Positions 6,641-14,929 of a stretch of DNA of 19,080 nt are shown here, in pieces; positions within the stretch are counted from its first letter, which is position 1, and each line of letters opens with the position of its first letter. The notes beneath the pieces are model-generated. The model ran no database searches and was not told the DNA's origin. It saw only the letters and a program-made list of their open reading frames with translations. Location: the NCBI GenBank assembly GCA_964472565.1, contig CAYYNB010000118.1, positions 1-19,080 on the forward strand, written 5' to 3'. The DNA is from DATAMF01 sp964472565. Lineage in GTDB: Bacteria > Chloroflexota > Anaerolineae > Aggregatilineales > Aggregatilineaceae. The translations under genes were made by a program, and so were the position numbers.

Positions 6641-8044
6641 TTACATATGGATCATGTGTCCTTCGACACCTTCCGCGATCTCGTGCAGCACTTCCGACAG
6701 CGTGGGATGCGCGTGGACATTGCGCGCTATTTCCGCCGCCGTCAGTTCCCATTTTTGCGCCAGCGTCAGTTCCGGCAGCAGTTCGGTGACATCCGGGCCG
6801 ATCAGATGCGCGCCCAGAATCTCGCCGTACTGCTTATCGCTGATCAGCTTGGCGAATCCCACACCTTCACCCAACCCCAGCGCCTTGCCGTTCGCCTGAA
6901 ACAGAAACTTCGCCACTTCAATCTCATATCCCGCGTCTTTGGCCTGCTGCTCGGTATACCCAAAGCTCGCCACCTGCGGCTGGCAGTACGTCGCGCGCGG
7001 CATCATCCGGTAATCGAGCGTATGCGTTTCGACCCCCGCGATCTGTTCCGCCGCAATGATTCCCTGCGCGCTGCCCACGTGGGCCAGCATCAGCTTGGCC
7101 GTAACATCCCCAATCGCCCACACGCCAGGAACATTCGTCGCCATCCGCTCGTCGATCTCAATCGCGCCGCGTTCGGTCATCTTCAATCCCTGGATATTCT
7201 CCAGCCCATAACCCTCGGTGCGCGGTTTGAACCCGGTCGCTTGCAGCGCCTTTTCCGCTTCGAGCACCTGCGTTTGCCCGTCCTTGCTCACCGTGACCTT
7301 GACGCCGCTGCCGGTGTCTTCCATCGCCTCGACGCGTGTCCCGGTCATAAATTTAATCCCCAGCTTGGAATACTGCTTTTGTAATTCCGCGCTCACTTCC
7401 GGGTCTTCCAATGGCAGCAGGCTCGGCAAAAACTCAACAATGGTCACGTCCACGCCGTAATTATGCATCACGTAGGCGAACTCCACCCCAATCGCCCCGC
7501 CGCCCGCGATCACAATGCTTTTTGGCAGCTTGTCCGACAGAATCACGTCAAGATACGTGATCACGTTCTCCGAGAGTTTAGTCCCCGGCAGCAGCCGCAC
7601 TTCTGCGCCCGGTGCCAGGATCAGGTTTTTGCAGGTGAGCGTTTCTTTTCCGCCGTCGTTGAGTTCCACGTTGACCGTCGATTTGTCCTGGATCGTACCC
7701 CAGCCGTTATAGGTGTCGATCTTGTTCTTTTTCATCAAAAACCCAACACCCTTAACCAGCCGGTCCGACACCTGACGGCTGCGTTTAAATGCCGCTGCAT
7801 AATCCACCGTCACGCCGCCCTCGGCGCTAAAGCCGAAATCCTTCATCCGGTGCTGGACAATATGCGCCAGTTCCGCGTTGCGCAGCAGCGCCTTCGACGG
7901 AATACAGCCGACATTCAGGCACACGCCGCCCCACCATTGTTTTTCGACTACGGCTGTCTTTAAGCCCAGTTGAGCGCTGCGAATAGCCGCGACATAACCG
8001 CCCGGTCCTGCGCCCAGCACTACCACATCATATTCTTTAGCCAT
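6641..8044 (-). CDS. lpdA: Dihydrolipoyl dehydrogenase (E3)
   Basis: The 467-residue flavoprotein reoxidises dihydrolipoamide in 2-oxoacid dehydrogenase complexes and the glycine cleavage system, passing electrons through FAD to NAD+. Visible features: FAD-binding GAGPGGYVAAI (11-21), the redox disulfide in GGVCLNVGCIPSK (C42, C47), the NAD-binding GGGAIGVEFA (around 190), the second FAD motif WAIGDV, and the C-terminal active-site pair H446/E451 in HAHPTLSE. Length and residue set are those of a fully active enzyme. The ATG at 8044 has GGAG 8 nt upstream. It lies 66 nt behind the RsmC-like gene and is the last gene of a minus-strand operon. No E1 or E2 subunit gene is in the window, so it probably serves complexes encoded elsewhere. 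Confidence 0.95.
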   Translation of the reverse strand: MAKEYDVVVLGAGPGGYVAAIRSAQLGLKTAVVEKQWWGGVCLNVGCIPSKALLRNAELAHIVQHRMKDFGFSAEGGVTVDYAAAFKRSRQVSDRLVKGVGFLMKKNKIDTYNGWGTIQDKSTVNVELNDGGKETLTCKNLILAPGAEVRLLPGTKLSENVITYLDVILSDKLPKSIVIAGGGAIGVEFAYVMHNYGVDVTIVEFLPSLLPLEDPEVSAELQKQYSKLGIKFMTGTRVEAMEDTGSGVKVTVSKDGQTQVLEAEKALQATGFKPRTEGYGLENIQGLKMTERGAIEIDERMATNVPGVWAIGDVTAKLMLAHVGSAQGIIAAEQIAGVETHTLDYRMMPRATYCQPQVASFGYTEQQAKDAGYEIEVAKFLFQANGKALGLGEGVGFAKLISDKQYGEILGAHLIGPDVTELLPELTLAQKWELTAAEIARNVHAHPTLSEVLHEIAEGVEGHMIHM

Positions 8045-8110
8045 CGTCCTGGCTCCTTTGGAGTACGTTTGACAATTCAGAGATTACACAAAAGGCGTTT
8101 TTTCGCCCAC

Positions 8111-9160
8111 CTATATCACCTCTAACACGTAATAACTCACCGTTTCCGCCACCATCTGCACCCGCCCGAATCGCTCGCGCAGCATCCGATCATACGGCAG
8201 AAAACGGTTCGCAATAATCCGCAGCCGCCCGCCCGGTTTGAGCACTTCCGCCGCCTCATTCACCAGCCGCTGCGTAACCCCGGTTGATACATCAATTCCC
8301 TTGTGGAACGGTGGATTAGACAGCACCACATCAAATTTCCGATCCCGGATCTCGCTCGTCACATCGCTGGCGATCACCGTACATTGTGCCTCTAATCCGT
8401 TCGCGGCCACGCTGCCTTGTGCGCACCGCACCGCCAGCAGATCATCATCCACCATCACCACCTTAGCCCCGGCCCGCGCCGCCGCGATCCCAATAATCCC
8501 GTACCCGCACCCAATATCCAGCACCTCGTCGCCCGGCTGCACGCCTAAATGATCCAGCAGCAGTTCGGTTCCTTTGTCCAGGTGATTCCAGCTAAACACG
8601 CCCGGCTGCGTCACGATGGATATATCACCGTCTGGTCGGGTGATGGTCCGCGTTTGTGCTTCTCCCGGCTTCTCCCAGTCGGCGGGCAGTTGCAGTGCAT
8701 CAGGCCGAATCGCAACCCCCACCCGTTCGCTGCTTTTGTATCCCAACACCGCCGCCCGACCAAACAGTTCGCCTGCATCTTTGATCGCGGTTTTCGCCCC
8801 GGCATCATTCGCCCCGCCGAGATATAACAGGCCGCCCGGCTTCAATGTTTGCGCCGCTGTCCACAGGTACGCCCGCACATACTCGCGCCCTTTAGGAATC
8901 TCGAACAGCACCACATCCGCCACGCCCTGCACCGCCGGATCGGGGAACACGGTTTGGCTGGTTTCCACGCCCTTTACCCGCCCCAACGCGCGGAGCGTCC
9001 GGTACGACGGATGCAGCGCCGTCACATGGCCTGCTTGTTTAACGACCCATTCGGCCAACGCCGTATCGTCGCTGTTAACCAGCAGCACTCGTTCGCCAGG
9101 GCTAATCGTCACGCAGCGCGTGAAAAGTCCGCTGGTAGCATTCAGGAAACGCTGAGGCAT
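8111..9160 (-). CDS. RsmC/RlmG-like methyltransferase (MTS domain)
   Basis: The 349-residue protein has the two-lobe design of RsmC/RlmG rRNA guanine-N2 methyltransferases. The N-terminal half (1-160) is a degenerate methyltransferase-like lobe without a SAM motif. The C-terminal half is catalytic, with motif I V-L-D-I-G-C-G-Y-G (213-221), the acidic VDDD segment (237-240) and the catalytic SNPPFHKG (281-288). NPPF is the signature of N-methylation of exocyclic amines, and NPPFH is characteristic of this group. In E. coli RsmC modifies G1207 of 16S rRNA; whether this one targets 16S or 23S rRNA cannot be decided here. The ATG at 9160 has only a weak ribosome site (AAAGTCAG). It begins 31 nt after the WD40 lipoprotein gene and is probably translated from the same message. 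Confidence 0.87.
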   Translation of the reverse strand: MPQRFLNATSGLFTRCVTISPGERVLLVNSDDTALAEWVVKQAGHVTALHPSYRTLRALGRVKGVETSQTVFPDPAVQGVADVVLFEIPKGREYVRAYLWTAAQTLKPGGLLYLGGANDAGAKTAIKDAGELFGRAAVLGYKSSERVGVAIRPDALQLPADWEKPGEAQTRTITRPDGDISIVTQPGVFSWNHLDKGTELLLDHLGVQPGDEVLDIGCGYGIIGIAAARAGAKVVMVDDDLLAVRCAQGSVAANGLEAQCTVIASDVTSEIRDRKFDVVLSNPPFHKGIDVSTGVTQRLVNEAAEVLKPGGRLRIIANRFLPYDRMLRERFGRVQMVAETVSYYVLEVI

Positions 9161-9191
9161 TTTTAACTGACTTTCTGCTCTTGGCTTGATC

Positions 9192-10601
9192 TTATTCCGG
9201 TTGAACTGTGATCACGAGATCGGTATCGGTCATGGTCACGGTTTGAATGTAATACGCGCCGCCGACCCGCCGCGCAAACTGGCTGTTCAGTTCCGGCACA
9301 GCCTGATCCTGGATCGCATTGTTGGCTTCGTTGACCAGCAGATTCGGGGCAGCTTGCCCGCTGACCTTCATCGATGTGAGCACCAGCGAAACATTCCGCT
9401 CATCGTGCCCGACATACACCTTCGCGCTCGCGTCCACAAATTCACCAAACAAGTTTACTTGAAAACGCACGTCCATGTAACCTTCAGCTTTGAAGTCAAT
9501 TTCCGGCTCTTTGATGTCCGGGTACGCCGCCAGCGCCATCACCACCAGCGCGTTGATCTGGGCCTCTGTGAAGATCACATCCAGCGCCGCATCCTCGAAC
9601 CCCGCGCCCCACAGCCGGATTTGGTTATTCCAATCGTCCGTCGTGGCGATCAGTTGGTTGTTTGGGCTAAACACCAACTGCGATATAGGGCCGCTGCTCG
9701 CCTCGATGATAGTCAGCGTTTCTCCGGTGGCTGCATTCCACAGCCGCATCCCGCCGCGCGTATCCACCGACACCAGGATCATCCCATCCGGGCTGAAGGC
9801 CAGATCGCTCACCTCACCCGCGTGCCCATCCAGCACAGCCAGCTCTGCGCCAAACCCCGGCTGCCACAATCGGACGGTCTGATCATTACCGCCCGACGCC
9901 AGCACCGTGCCATCGGGACTGTACGCCACGCTCGTCACGACATTGGCATGTCCCTGCAAGGTCAGACGCCGGATTCCCGTTGCCACGTCCCAGATTTCCA
10001 CGGTGTTACCTACACCTAACGCGATCTCCGTCCCATCCGCGTTGAAATCAAGGCTGCGTACATCGCCCGTCTCCAATACGGTCTTCCGCTCGCCGCTCGC
10101 CACATCCCACAACCCAACCGTGCCGCCGGTTTCCCCCGTCGCGATCATCGTACCATCGGGGCTGAATGCCAGAATATACACCAGCGGACTGCTCCACTCC
10201 TGCAATTTTTCATTCGTGACCGCATCCCACACCCGGATCAAGCCATCGTCGCCGCTCGAAACCAGCCGCGCCCCGTCGGGGCTGTATTCCAGCGCCCGCA
10301 GCACGCCCTCATGTGCCTGAAAAATGTTCAGCGTGCTGAGATACTCCATATCCCACAGTTGGATCGTGCCATCGTCGCCGCCCGCTGCCAATGTCCGGCT
10401 GTCCGGGCTGAAAGTAATCAGCCAATCATTCCCTTCCAGTGTCCCCACCTGTCCCATTTTTGCCACTGTGTCCATCGAGATCGGCCCGCTGGTCAGCACC
10501 ACCGGAGTCCGCATGACCTCATCCGGCGGCGAGTCATCATTTCCCCAACACGCCGTAAGCAGCAGCGAAATCAGCAGCAGACGTACCGCATTCCGTATCA
10601 T
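9192..10601 (-). CDS. WD40 beta-propeller lipoprotein with a C-terminal domain
   Basis: The product, about 469 residues, begins with a lipoprotein signal and lipobox L-T-A-C (Cys about 18). Seven WD40-type blades cover about residues 54-335; each has a SPDG-like turn and a terminal (V/I)xLW or IWD strand, for example SPDGTVLASGGNDQTVRLW. Seven blades close one propeller. A distinct domain of about 130 residues follows (from FTEAQINALVVMALAAYPD to the end), predicted alpha+beta, that I cannot name with certainty. The protein should sit outside the membrane and act as a binding platform. Two adjacent ATGs are possible: 10604 or 10601; the latter has AGGA at a better 7-nt distance. An extended -10 promoter lies 40 nt upstream. 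First gene of the operon leading to the RsmC-like gene and lpdA. Confidence 0.88.
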   Translation of the reverse strand: MIRNAVRLLLISLLLTACWGNDDSPPDEVMRTPVVLTSGPISMDTVAKMGQVGTLEGNDWLITFSPDSRTLAAGGDDGTIQLWDMEYLSTLNIFQAHEGVLRALEYSPDGARLVSSGDDGLIRVWDAVTNEKLQEWSSPLVYILAFSPDGTMIATGETGGTVGLWDVASGERKTVLETGDVRSLDFNADGTEIALGVGNTVEIWDVATGIRRLTLQGHANVVTSVAYSPDGTVLASGGNDQTVRLWQPGFGAELAVLDGHAGEVSDLAFSPDGMILVSVDTRGGMRLWNAATGETLTIIEASSGPISQLVFSPNNQLIATTDDWNNQIRLWGAGFEDAALDVIFTEAQINALVVMALAAYPDIKEPEIDFKAEGYMDVRFQVNLFGEFVDASAKVYVGHDERNVSLVLTSMKVSGQAAPNLLVNEANNAIQDQAVPELNSQFARRVGGAYYIQTVTMTDTDLVITVQPE

Positions 10602-10639
10602 CATCGAGTCCTTAACGCTGTTTGAATAATCCCAGCCCG

Positions 10640-10648
10640 ATTATAACA
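10640..10648 (-). promoter_or_regulatory. Extended -10 promoter for the WD40-lipoprotein operon
   Basis: Read on the minus strand this is TGTTATAAT, a perfect TGnTATAAT extended -10, followed by CG exactly as at 5764-5774. The predicted start is near 10633, giving a leader of about 30 nt with a TAAGGA ribosome site. It overlaps a weaker plus-strand -10 (10642-10647). Confidence 0.65.
10642..10647 (+). promoter_or_regulatory. Possible -10 for the ABC transporter operon
   Basis: TATAAC on the plus strand, about 30 nt before the transporter start codon. A TTGAAT at 10622-10627 is only 14 nt upstream, too close for a normal -35, so this is a weak call. It occupies the same bases as the minus-strand -10, because TTATAA is self-complementary. 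Confidence 0.3.
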
Positions 10649-10676
10649 TCAGCGCGAATCGAACAGTTGTTGTATC

Positions 10677-12461
10677 ATGAGGACATATCATAATCCGCTC
10701 AACGTCAACTCTATGGACCAGGCGCACTTTCAATTAGATGCCGTTCACCTGACGAAAGTTGTTCAGCCCGAACGCTCCGAAATCATCCTGCACGACGTGA
10801 GTCTGTCCGTCCTGCCGGGCGAATTCGTCGCCATTGTCGGCAAAAGCGGCGCGGGCAAATCCACCCTGCTGGATATTCTGAGCGGACGCCGCAGCAGTTT
10901 CGGGCAGGTTTTTGTCAATGGGCACGACATTCAGCAGGTTTACAATTACTACCGCGCCGCCTTCGGTTATGTGCCGCAGCACGGCATTCTCCACCCATCC
11001 CTGACCGTTGAGCGCTCGCTCTGGTATGCCGCCCATTTACGCCTGCCGCCCCATACCCCTGCTCAGGAGATCGAAGCGCGCATCCATCACGCCCTGGAAG
11101 AAGTCGAACTCCCGGATCGTATGCGTGACCAGCCCATTCATACCCTGTCCGGCGGTGAACAAAAGCGTGTCAACATTGCCGCCGAACTCCTGACCGCGCC
11201 GCTGCTGTTTTTCCTGGACGAACCCACCAGCGGCCTCGATCCGCTGCTCGAAAAAAAGATGATGCAAACCCTGCGTCACATGGCCGATGCGGGCCGCACC
11301 GTGATTCTGGTCACACATGCGACTTCAAACATCACCTTGTGTGATTATGTCGCGTTCGTATCCGACGGCTGGCTGACCTTCTTCGGCCCGCCCGCCGACG
11401 CCCTGGAATTTTTCGGCGTGGACGATTTCGCGGACATCTACGACACCATCGATGGACAGGGTGAATACTGGCATCAGCAGTTTCACATGCCCTGGGCGCG
11501 TCACTACAAGGAACTCATCGCGGATCGCCAGCAGACCCGTTACGCCAATCACGACACCGTGCCCCAGGCGTTCACGACCACAGAGGAACTCTGGTGGCAG
11601 TTCAAAGCGCTGTCACGGCGGCTGCTCGAACTGATCTTTCGTGATCGTACCGCGACCTTTTTGCTGGTCATCGTCATGCCGCTGATCGCGCTGGCGCTGC
11701 TCATCCTGCTCGATACCGATCAACTGGTCGGCCCGGATCACATCCCCGAATACCGCACCTTTGCCGCGTGGCGTTCTGCCGAATCCGCGCTGGTGATGAT
11801 CGGTTTAGCCAGTGTGATCCTCGGTCTGTTCGGCGGCTCCTACGAATTGATCAAAGAGCGCCCGATCTTCATCCATGAATATCTCGTTAACCTGAAAATC
11901 CCGTCTTACCTGCTGTCCAAGCTGGTCGTGTTGGGCGGATTCGCGTTCGTGCAGTGCGCCCTCTTTTTAGCGGTGCTGTCGCTCAAAATACATCTCCCGC
12001 GTGATGGTATGCTGCTGTCCGGCCCGCTGGAATTATTTATCACGCTGGTGCTCAGCACCCTTGCCAGTCTGGCCGTTGGCCTGTTTATCTCCGCCATCGC
12101 CAATTCGCTCAACACCACCACCTATATGGCGATCCTCGTCCTGTTTTTTCAAATCCTTTTTTCCGGTGCCACGTTGAATCTGGACCGCGCCACGAAGCTG
12201 ATCAGCCATTTTACAATTCTGCGCTGGACAGTCGATGGCCTGGGAAGCACAATTAATATGGAAGCTCTAGGGAGCAAAACGCAGCTCTGCACGCTGCACG
12301 AGTGTGAACAAATCTCTGTCGGGGTGCAGTCAATGGGGGTGACGTATGGCACAAACCTAGATCATCTGATAACGGTCTGGAGTGTTTTAGTCGGCATCAC
12401 AGCCCTGTTTATGGGACTAACTGCTTTTTTTGTGAGTACCATCGCCAATTCCAAGCGCTAA
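10677..12461 (+). CDS. ABCG-type ABC transporter (ATPase fused to permease)
   Basis: The 594-residue half transporter has the ATPase domain first and the membrane domain second, the ABCG/ABC2 order. ATPase motifs are complete: Walker A G55-K-S-G-A-G-K-S62, Q-loop Q101, signature L157-S-G-G-E-Q162, Walker B FFLDE ending E182, D-loop SGLD, and switch H214. The permease half (about 325-590) has six hydrophobic helices of the ABC2 type, with a larger external loop before the last helix containing two cysteines (LCTLHECEQ) that could form a disulfide. Such proteins dimerise and export lipids or drugs; the substrate is unknown. The ATG at 10677 has no clear ribosome site; a second in-frame ATG at 10713 is also possible. 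It is followed 12 nt later by a membrane protein gene that is probably its operon partner. Confidence 0.87.
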   Translation: MRTYHNPLNVNSMDQAHFQLDAVHLTKVVQPERSEIILHDVSLSVLPGEFVAIVGKSGAGKSTLLDILSGRRSSFGQVFVNGHDIQQVYNYYRAAFGYVPQHGILHPSLTVERSLWYAAHLRLPPHTPAQEIEARIHHALEEVELPDRMRDQPIHTLSGGEQKRVNIAAELLTAPLLFFLDEPTSGLDPLLEKKMMQTLRHMADAGRTVILVTHATSNITLCDYVAFVSDGWLTFFGPPADALEFFGVDDFADIYDTIDGQGEYWHQQFHMPWARHYKELIADRQQTRYANHDTVPQAFTTTEELWWQFKALSRRLLELIFRDRTATFLLVIVMPLIALALLILLDTDQLVGPDHIPEYRTFAAWRSAESALVMIGLASVILGLFGGSYELIKERPIFIHEYLVNLKIPSYLLSKLVVLGGFAFVQCALFLAVLSLKIHLPRDGMLLSGPLELFITLVLSTLASLAVGLFISAIANSLNTTTYMAILVLFFQILFSGATLNLDRATKLISHFTILRWTVDGLGSTINMEALGSKTQLCTLHECEQISVGVQSMGVTYGTNLDHLITVWSVLVGITALFMGLTAFFVSTIANSKR

Positions 12462-12473
12462 TGGGAGAAAGTT

Positions 12474-13754
12474 ATGTCTTCACCTTACGAAAAAATCGAA
12501 CAGGCGCGCGCCCTGCTGCAAAATCAGCAGTACGACGAAGCGCGGCGTATCCTCCTCTCCATGCCCGATGATCCGGTAGCCCTCCAATGGCTGCAATATC
12601 TCGACTCCATGCTGGCCCAGCAGCAGGCCGCTTATGGCATGCCCATTCAGCAGCAGCAGCCGCAGCAGCAGCCCGCCGCCCAACCACGCCAGGCCCGCCG
12701 GCAGAAGCCAGCCGGTGCAGCGCCGCAGCCCGCTTATTACGCCCAGCCCGGCCAGCGTTCGATCCCCCTGGTTTTTCAGAGCCAGTTTAAAATCGTCCTG
12801 GCGGTTGCATTGGCGGTCTTGTCCATCATCCTGATTGTGCTCTTTTTTGCCATTCCGCTGCTCGACACCAGCAGTTATATGAGCTATCTGGATCGTACCC
12901 GTGAAGCGCTCGAAGATGAAGCTGACAATGCCGCCACCTACGAAGAGCGTGATTACGCGCAGCAGGCCCTCGACGATTTGAACGAGTCCGATGAGGGCGT
13001 CAGCGAAGCCGAAAACGAAGTAAAAGTCACCGCCTGGCAAATCTGGCGCGGCAAAAAGGGCGTTGAAACCGAAGAACTTCAGCGCGACTGGGAAGGTAAC
13101 TTCACCCTCAATCTCAACAGCATGATCAACGATCTGCGCGATGAAGTCGAGCGCCAGAACGAAGATGATTATTATGAGGAAGACTACGACTCGGACAGCG
13201 AAATTCAGCCGGATGACCTCGGCGGCTTTGGCAAAGTGCGCTTTATTGATCGCCTGCTGGTTATGTATGTGTTAGGTGGGCTGATCATCGTGATTGTGGC
13301 AGCCCTCTACGCCTTCAACATGCTGCGCGCTTTTATGTCATTGGCTGTTATCACCGGCGTCGCCGTGATTCTGACCGCCTACGCGTTCCTCTGGCCGACC
13401 CTGAGCACGTCCAATTGGCGCGGCACGATTGACGACCAGATGCTGGACATGTTGAACGACGAAACGCTGACCGAAGATACCGATGCCGAAGACCTTGTGA
13501 CCACGCGGGTTACATGGCGTGTCGCCAAAGACGAAATGCTCGATATGGGCGAAACCTATTTGAACAAGGTCTATAATACAGCGCCCTTCAAGGTCGCGGC
13601 CCTGCTGCTGCTCCTCGGAAGCGCAATTCCGCTGGCTTTAACCTGGCACAATGAAAAACTCCACCCGGAATTAAGCGCCCGTGCCCAACCGCCGTTTGCA
13701 GGCTCCTACCAGCAGCCCTACCCGTACGGCAGCGAACCCACGATGATCGAATAA
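12474..13754 (+). CDS. Four-helix membrane protein with Q-rich and acidic regions
   Basis: The 426-residue protein begins with a short TPR-like helical pair (EKIEQARALLQNQQYDEARRI, about 6-28), then a glutamine-, proline- and alanine-rich linker (48-95). Four membrane segments are visible at about 105-130, 261-281, 286-308 and 371-390. Between helices 1 and 2 lies a 130-residue, strongly acidic and probably coiled-coil region (about 140-250), predicted to be external if the N-terminus is inside. Another acidic loop (about 310-370) lies between helices 3 and 4. The C-terminus is short and proline/tyrosine-rich. I do not recognise a family. The ATG has a GGGAGAAA site 4-8 nt upstream. Its place 12 nt behind an ABCG-type exporter suggests an accessory or envelope-linking role for that transporter. 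It ends at a bidirectional terminator. Confidence 0.8.
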   Translation: MSSPYEKIEQARALLQNQQYDEARRILLSMPDDPVALQWLQYLDSMLAQQQAAYGMPIQQQQPQQQPAAQPRQARRQKPAGAAPQPAYYAQPGQRSIPLVFQSQFKIVLAVALAVLSIILIVLFFAIPLLDTSSYMSYLDRTREALEDEADNAATYEERDYAQQALDDLNESDEGVSEAENEVKVTAWQIWRGKKGVETEELQRDWEGNFTLNLNSMINDLRDEVERQNEDDYYEEDYDSDSEIQPDDLGGFGKVRFIDRLLVMYVLGGLIIVIVAALYAFNMLRAFMSLAVITGVAVILTAYAFLWPTLSTSNWRGTIDDQMLDMLNDETLTEDTDAEDLVTTRVTWRVAKDEMLDMGETYLNKVYNTAPFKVAALLLLLGSAIPLALTWHNEKLHPELSARAQPPFAGSYQQPYPYGSEPTMIE

Positions 13755-13777
13755 ACTATTGGTAGTTATCCAAAGAA

Positions 13778-13799
13778 TGGGGCACCTGTAAGTGCCCCA
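13778..13799. terminator. Bidirectional terminator between convergent operons
   Basis: TGGGGCAC and GTGCCCCA form a perfect 8-bp stem around a 6-nt loop. It lies 23 nt past the plus-strand stop at 13754 and 5 nt past the minus-strand stop at 13805. The minus-direction tail is T-rich (TTCTTT); the plus-direction tail is weaker (ATGGTTTA). Its position between two convergent operons fits a shared terminator. Confidence 0.7.
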
Positions 13800-13804
13800 A
13801 TGGT

Positions 13805-14929
13805 TTATAGCGGTTTTGTATCGGAGCCGGGTTTGTCCGGCGGCACGTCGAGGGCCTTTGGGGTTGGCGCGCTCAGCACGTCCTGTGAGGGACGCAGCGA
13901 CAGCAGCCGTCGCCGGAAATCGGGCGGCGGTACGATCAATGTTTCGGGCAGACTCACGTCCTCAGCCGCCGGAGTTTCATGCGGCTGGAGTTCACCCGGC
14001 AGCGGGCCATCCGGCAGGCTGGGCGGCTGCACATTCGATGGTGGAGCAAGCACCTGCCCGGCAATCGTATGGACCGCGACCTGATCAACGGCTTCGGTGG
14101 CAGGCGCTTTAATCTCATGCGGCGTCGGAGCCAATACCAATCCGGCGCGATGTTCCTCGCCCAAATTCTGTGAACTGGCTTCTCGCTGCGGACTCTGATC
14201 CGGTGACTCCGATGCCGCAATACCCGCAATCTGTTGAGCCTCGCCGTTTATCGTCTGCTCAGCCGGCTGTGACGCCGCCGGGAACCAGGCCGCTAATGCC
14301 TGCTCACCCGTTTGGGTGTTGTTTTGCAGCGTGAACCGCGCATTATTGATCTTGAGGAACCGGGCCAGAACCTGAAGCGTCAGCGATAAATCCTGATCAA
14401 ATTCAGAACCCGCCGCCAGCGAACTGATCAGCGCGTTCAAGCTAGGATAAGGCTTCTCAGATGGAATAAAGACAGCCCGCACCCATAAACCCTGCTGCAT
14501 GCCGCGCGCATCCGACAGGCTCAAATATTTGAGCGAGCCAACCAGCTTGCTCACCTCGCAAATCATGAGCAGGCCCTCATAAAATGTCTCATCATGGATC
14601 GACACTTTACCCTGAAGCGACAAACGCATCTCAGCTTGCGTCTGAAGATAGGTGGTCAGCCAGACCGGGAAAAAGTTCCCGCTGTGAAGCTGAAACGCCT
14701 GCTCATTCAACGTTTCGCCATTCTCGACTCGGATCAGGGTTTCCCACGCGATGACGAGATTAGCGACCCGGTCCAGAATATGCTCAATGGGAATTGGGGT
14801 CCCTTTATCCGCCGTCGAAGTTCCAACCAGCAGGCTGCGCGCCGTGCGCAGTTCATCGATCAACCGCAGCAGCACATGTTTACGCAAAAAAGCCGCACTG
14901 TTCCAGTGTAATTCCTGATAGCGAATCAT
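13805..14929 (-). CDS. Histidine-kinase-like pseudokinase with proline-rich tail (paralogue 2)
   Basis: The 374-residue protein follows the outline of a sensor histidine kinase without its catalytic residues. An N-terminal helix contains I24-D-E-L-R-T-A-R, which lines up with the H-box SHELRTPL with Asp (D25) at the phospho-acceptor His. A second helix follows (ANLVIAWETLIRVENGETL). An ATPase-like part (about 75-225) has DETFYEGLLMICEVSK where the N-box Asn helix should be, and DLSLTLQVLARFLKINN then a final strand ALAAWFP, matching the end of a HATPase domain but without glycine boxes. From about 226 the chain is proline-, alanine- and glutamine-rich and probably disordered. It overlaps the upstream gene by 4 nt (ATGA), indicating translational coupling, with GAGG 8 nt before the ATG. 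Clear relative of the neighbouring protein. Distant assignment: the fold should be checked by structure prediction. Confidence 0.75.
   Translation of the reverse strand: MIRYQELHWNSAAFLRKHVLLRLIDELRTARSLLVGTSTADKGTPIPIEHILDRVANLVIAWETLIRVENGETLNEQAFQLHSGNFFPVWLTTYLQTQAEMRLSLQGKVSIHDETFYEGLLMICEVSKLVGSLKYLSLSDARGMQQGLWVRAVFIPSEKPYPSLNALISSLAAGSEFDQDLSLTLQVLARFLKINNARFTLQNNTQTGEQALAAWFPAASQPAEQTINGEAQQIAGIAASESPDQSPQREASSQNLGEEHRAGLVLAPTPHEIKAPATEAVDQVAVHTIAGQVLAPPSNVQPPSLPDGPLPGELQPHETPAAEDVSLPETLIVPPPDFRRRLLSLRPSQDVLSAPTPKALDVPPDKPGSDTKPL

Noticed and set aside
9186..10019. Plus-strand frame opposite the WD40 lipoprotein gene
   Set aside because: Antisense shadow; the minus-strand frame shows seven regular WD40 blades and a lipobox.
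9782..10290. Repeated DNA motif of the CCATCGGGGCTG type, four times
   Set aside because: Each copy encodes the SPDG turn of a WD40 blade, so the repeat comes from protein structure and not from a DNA element.
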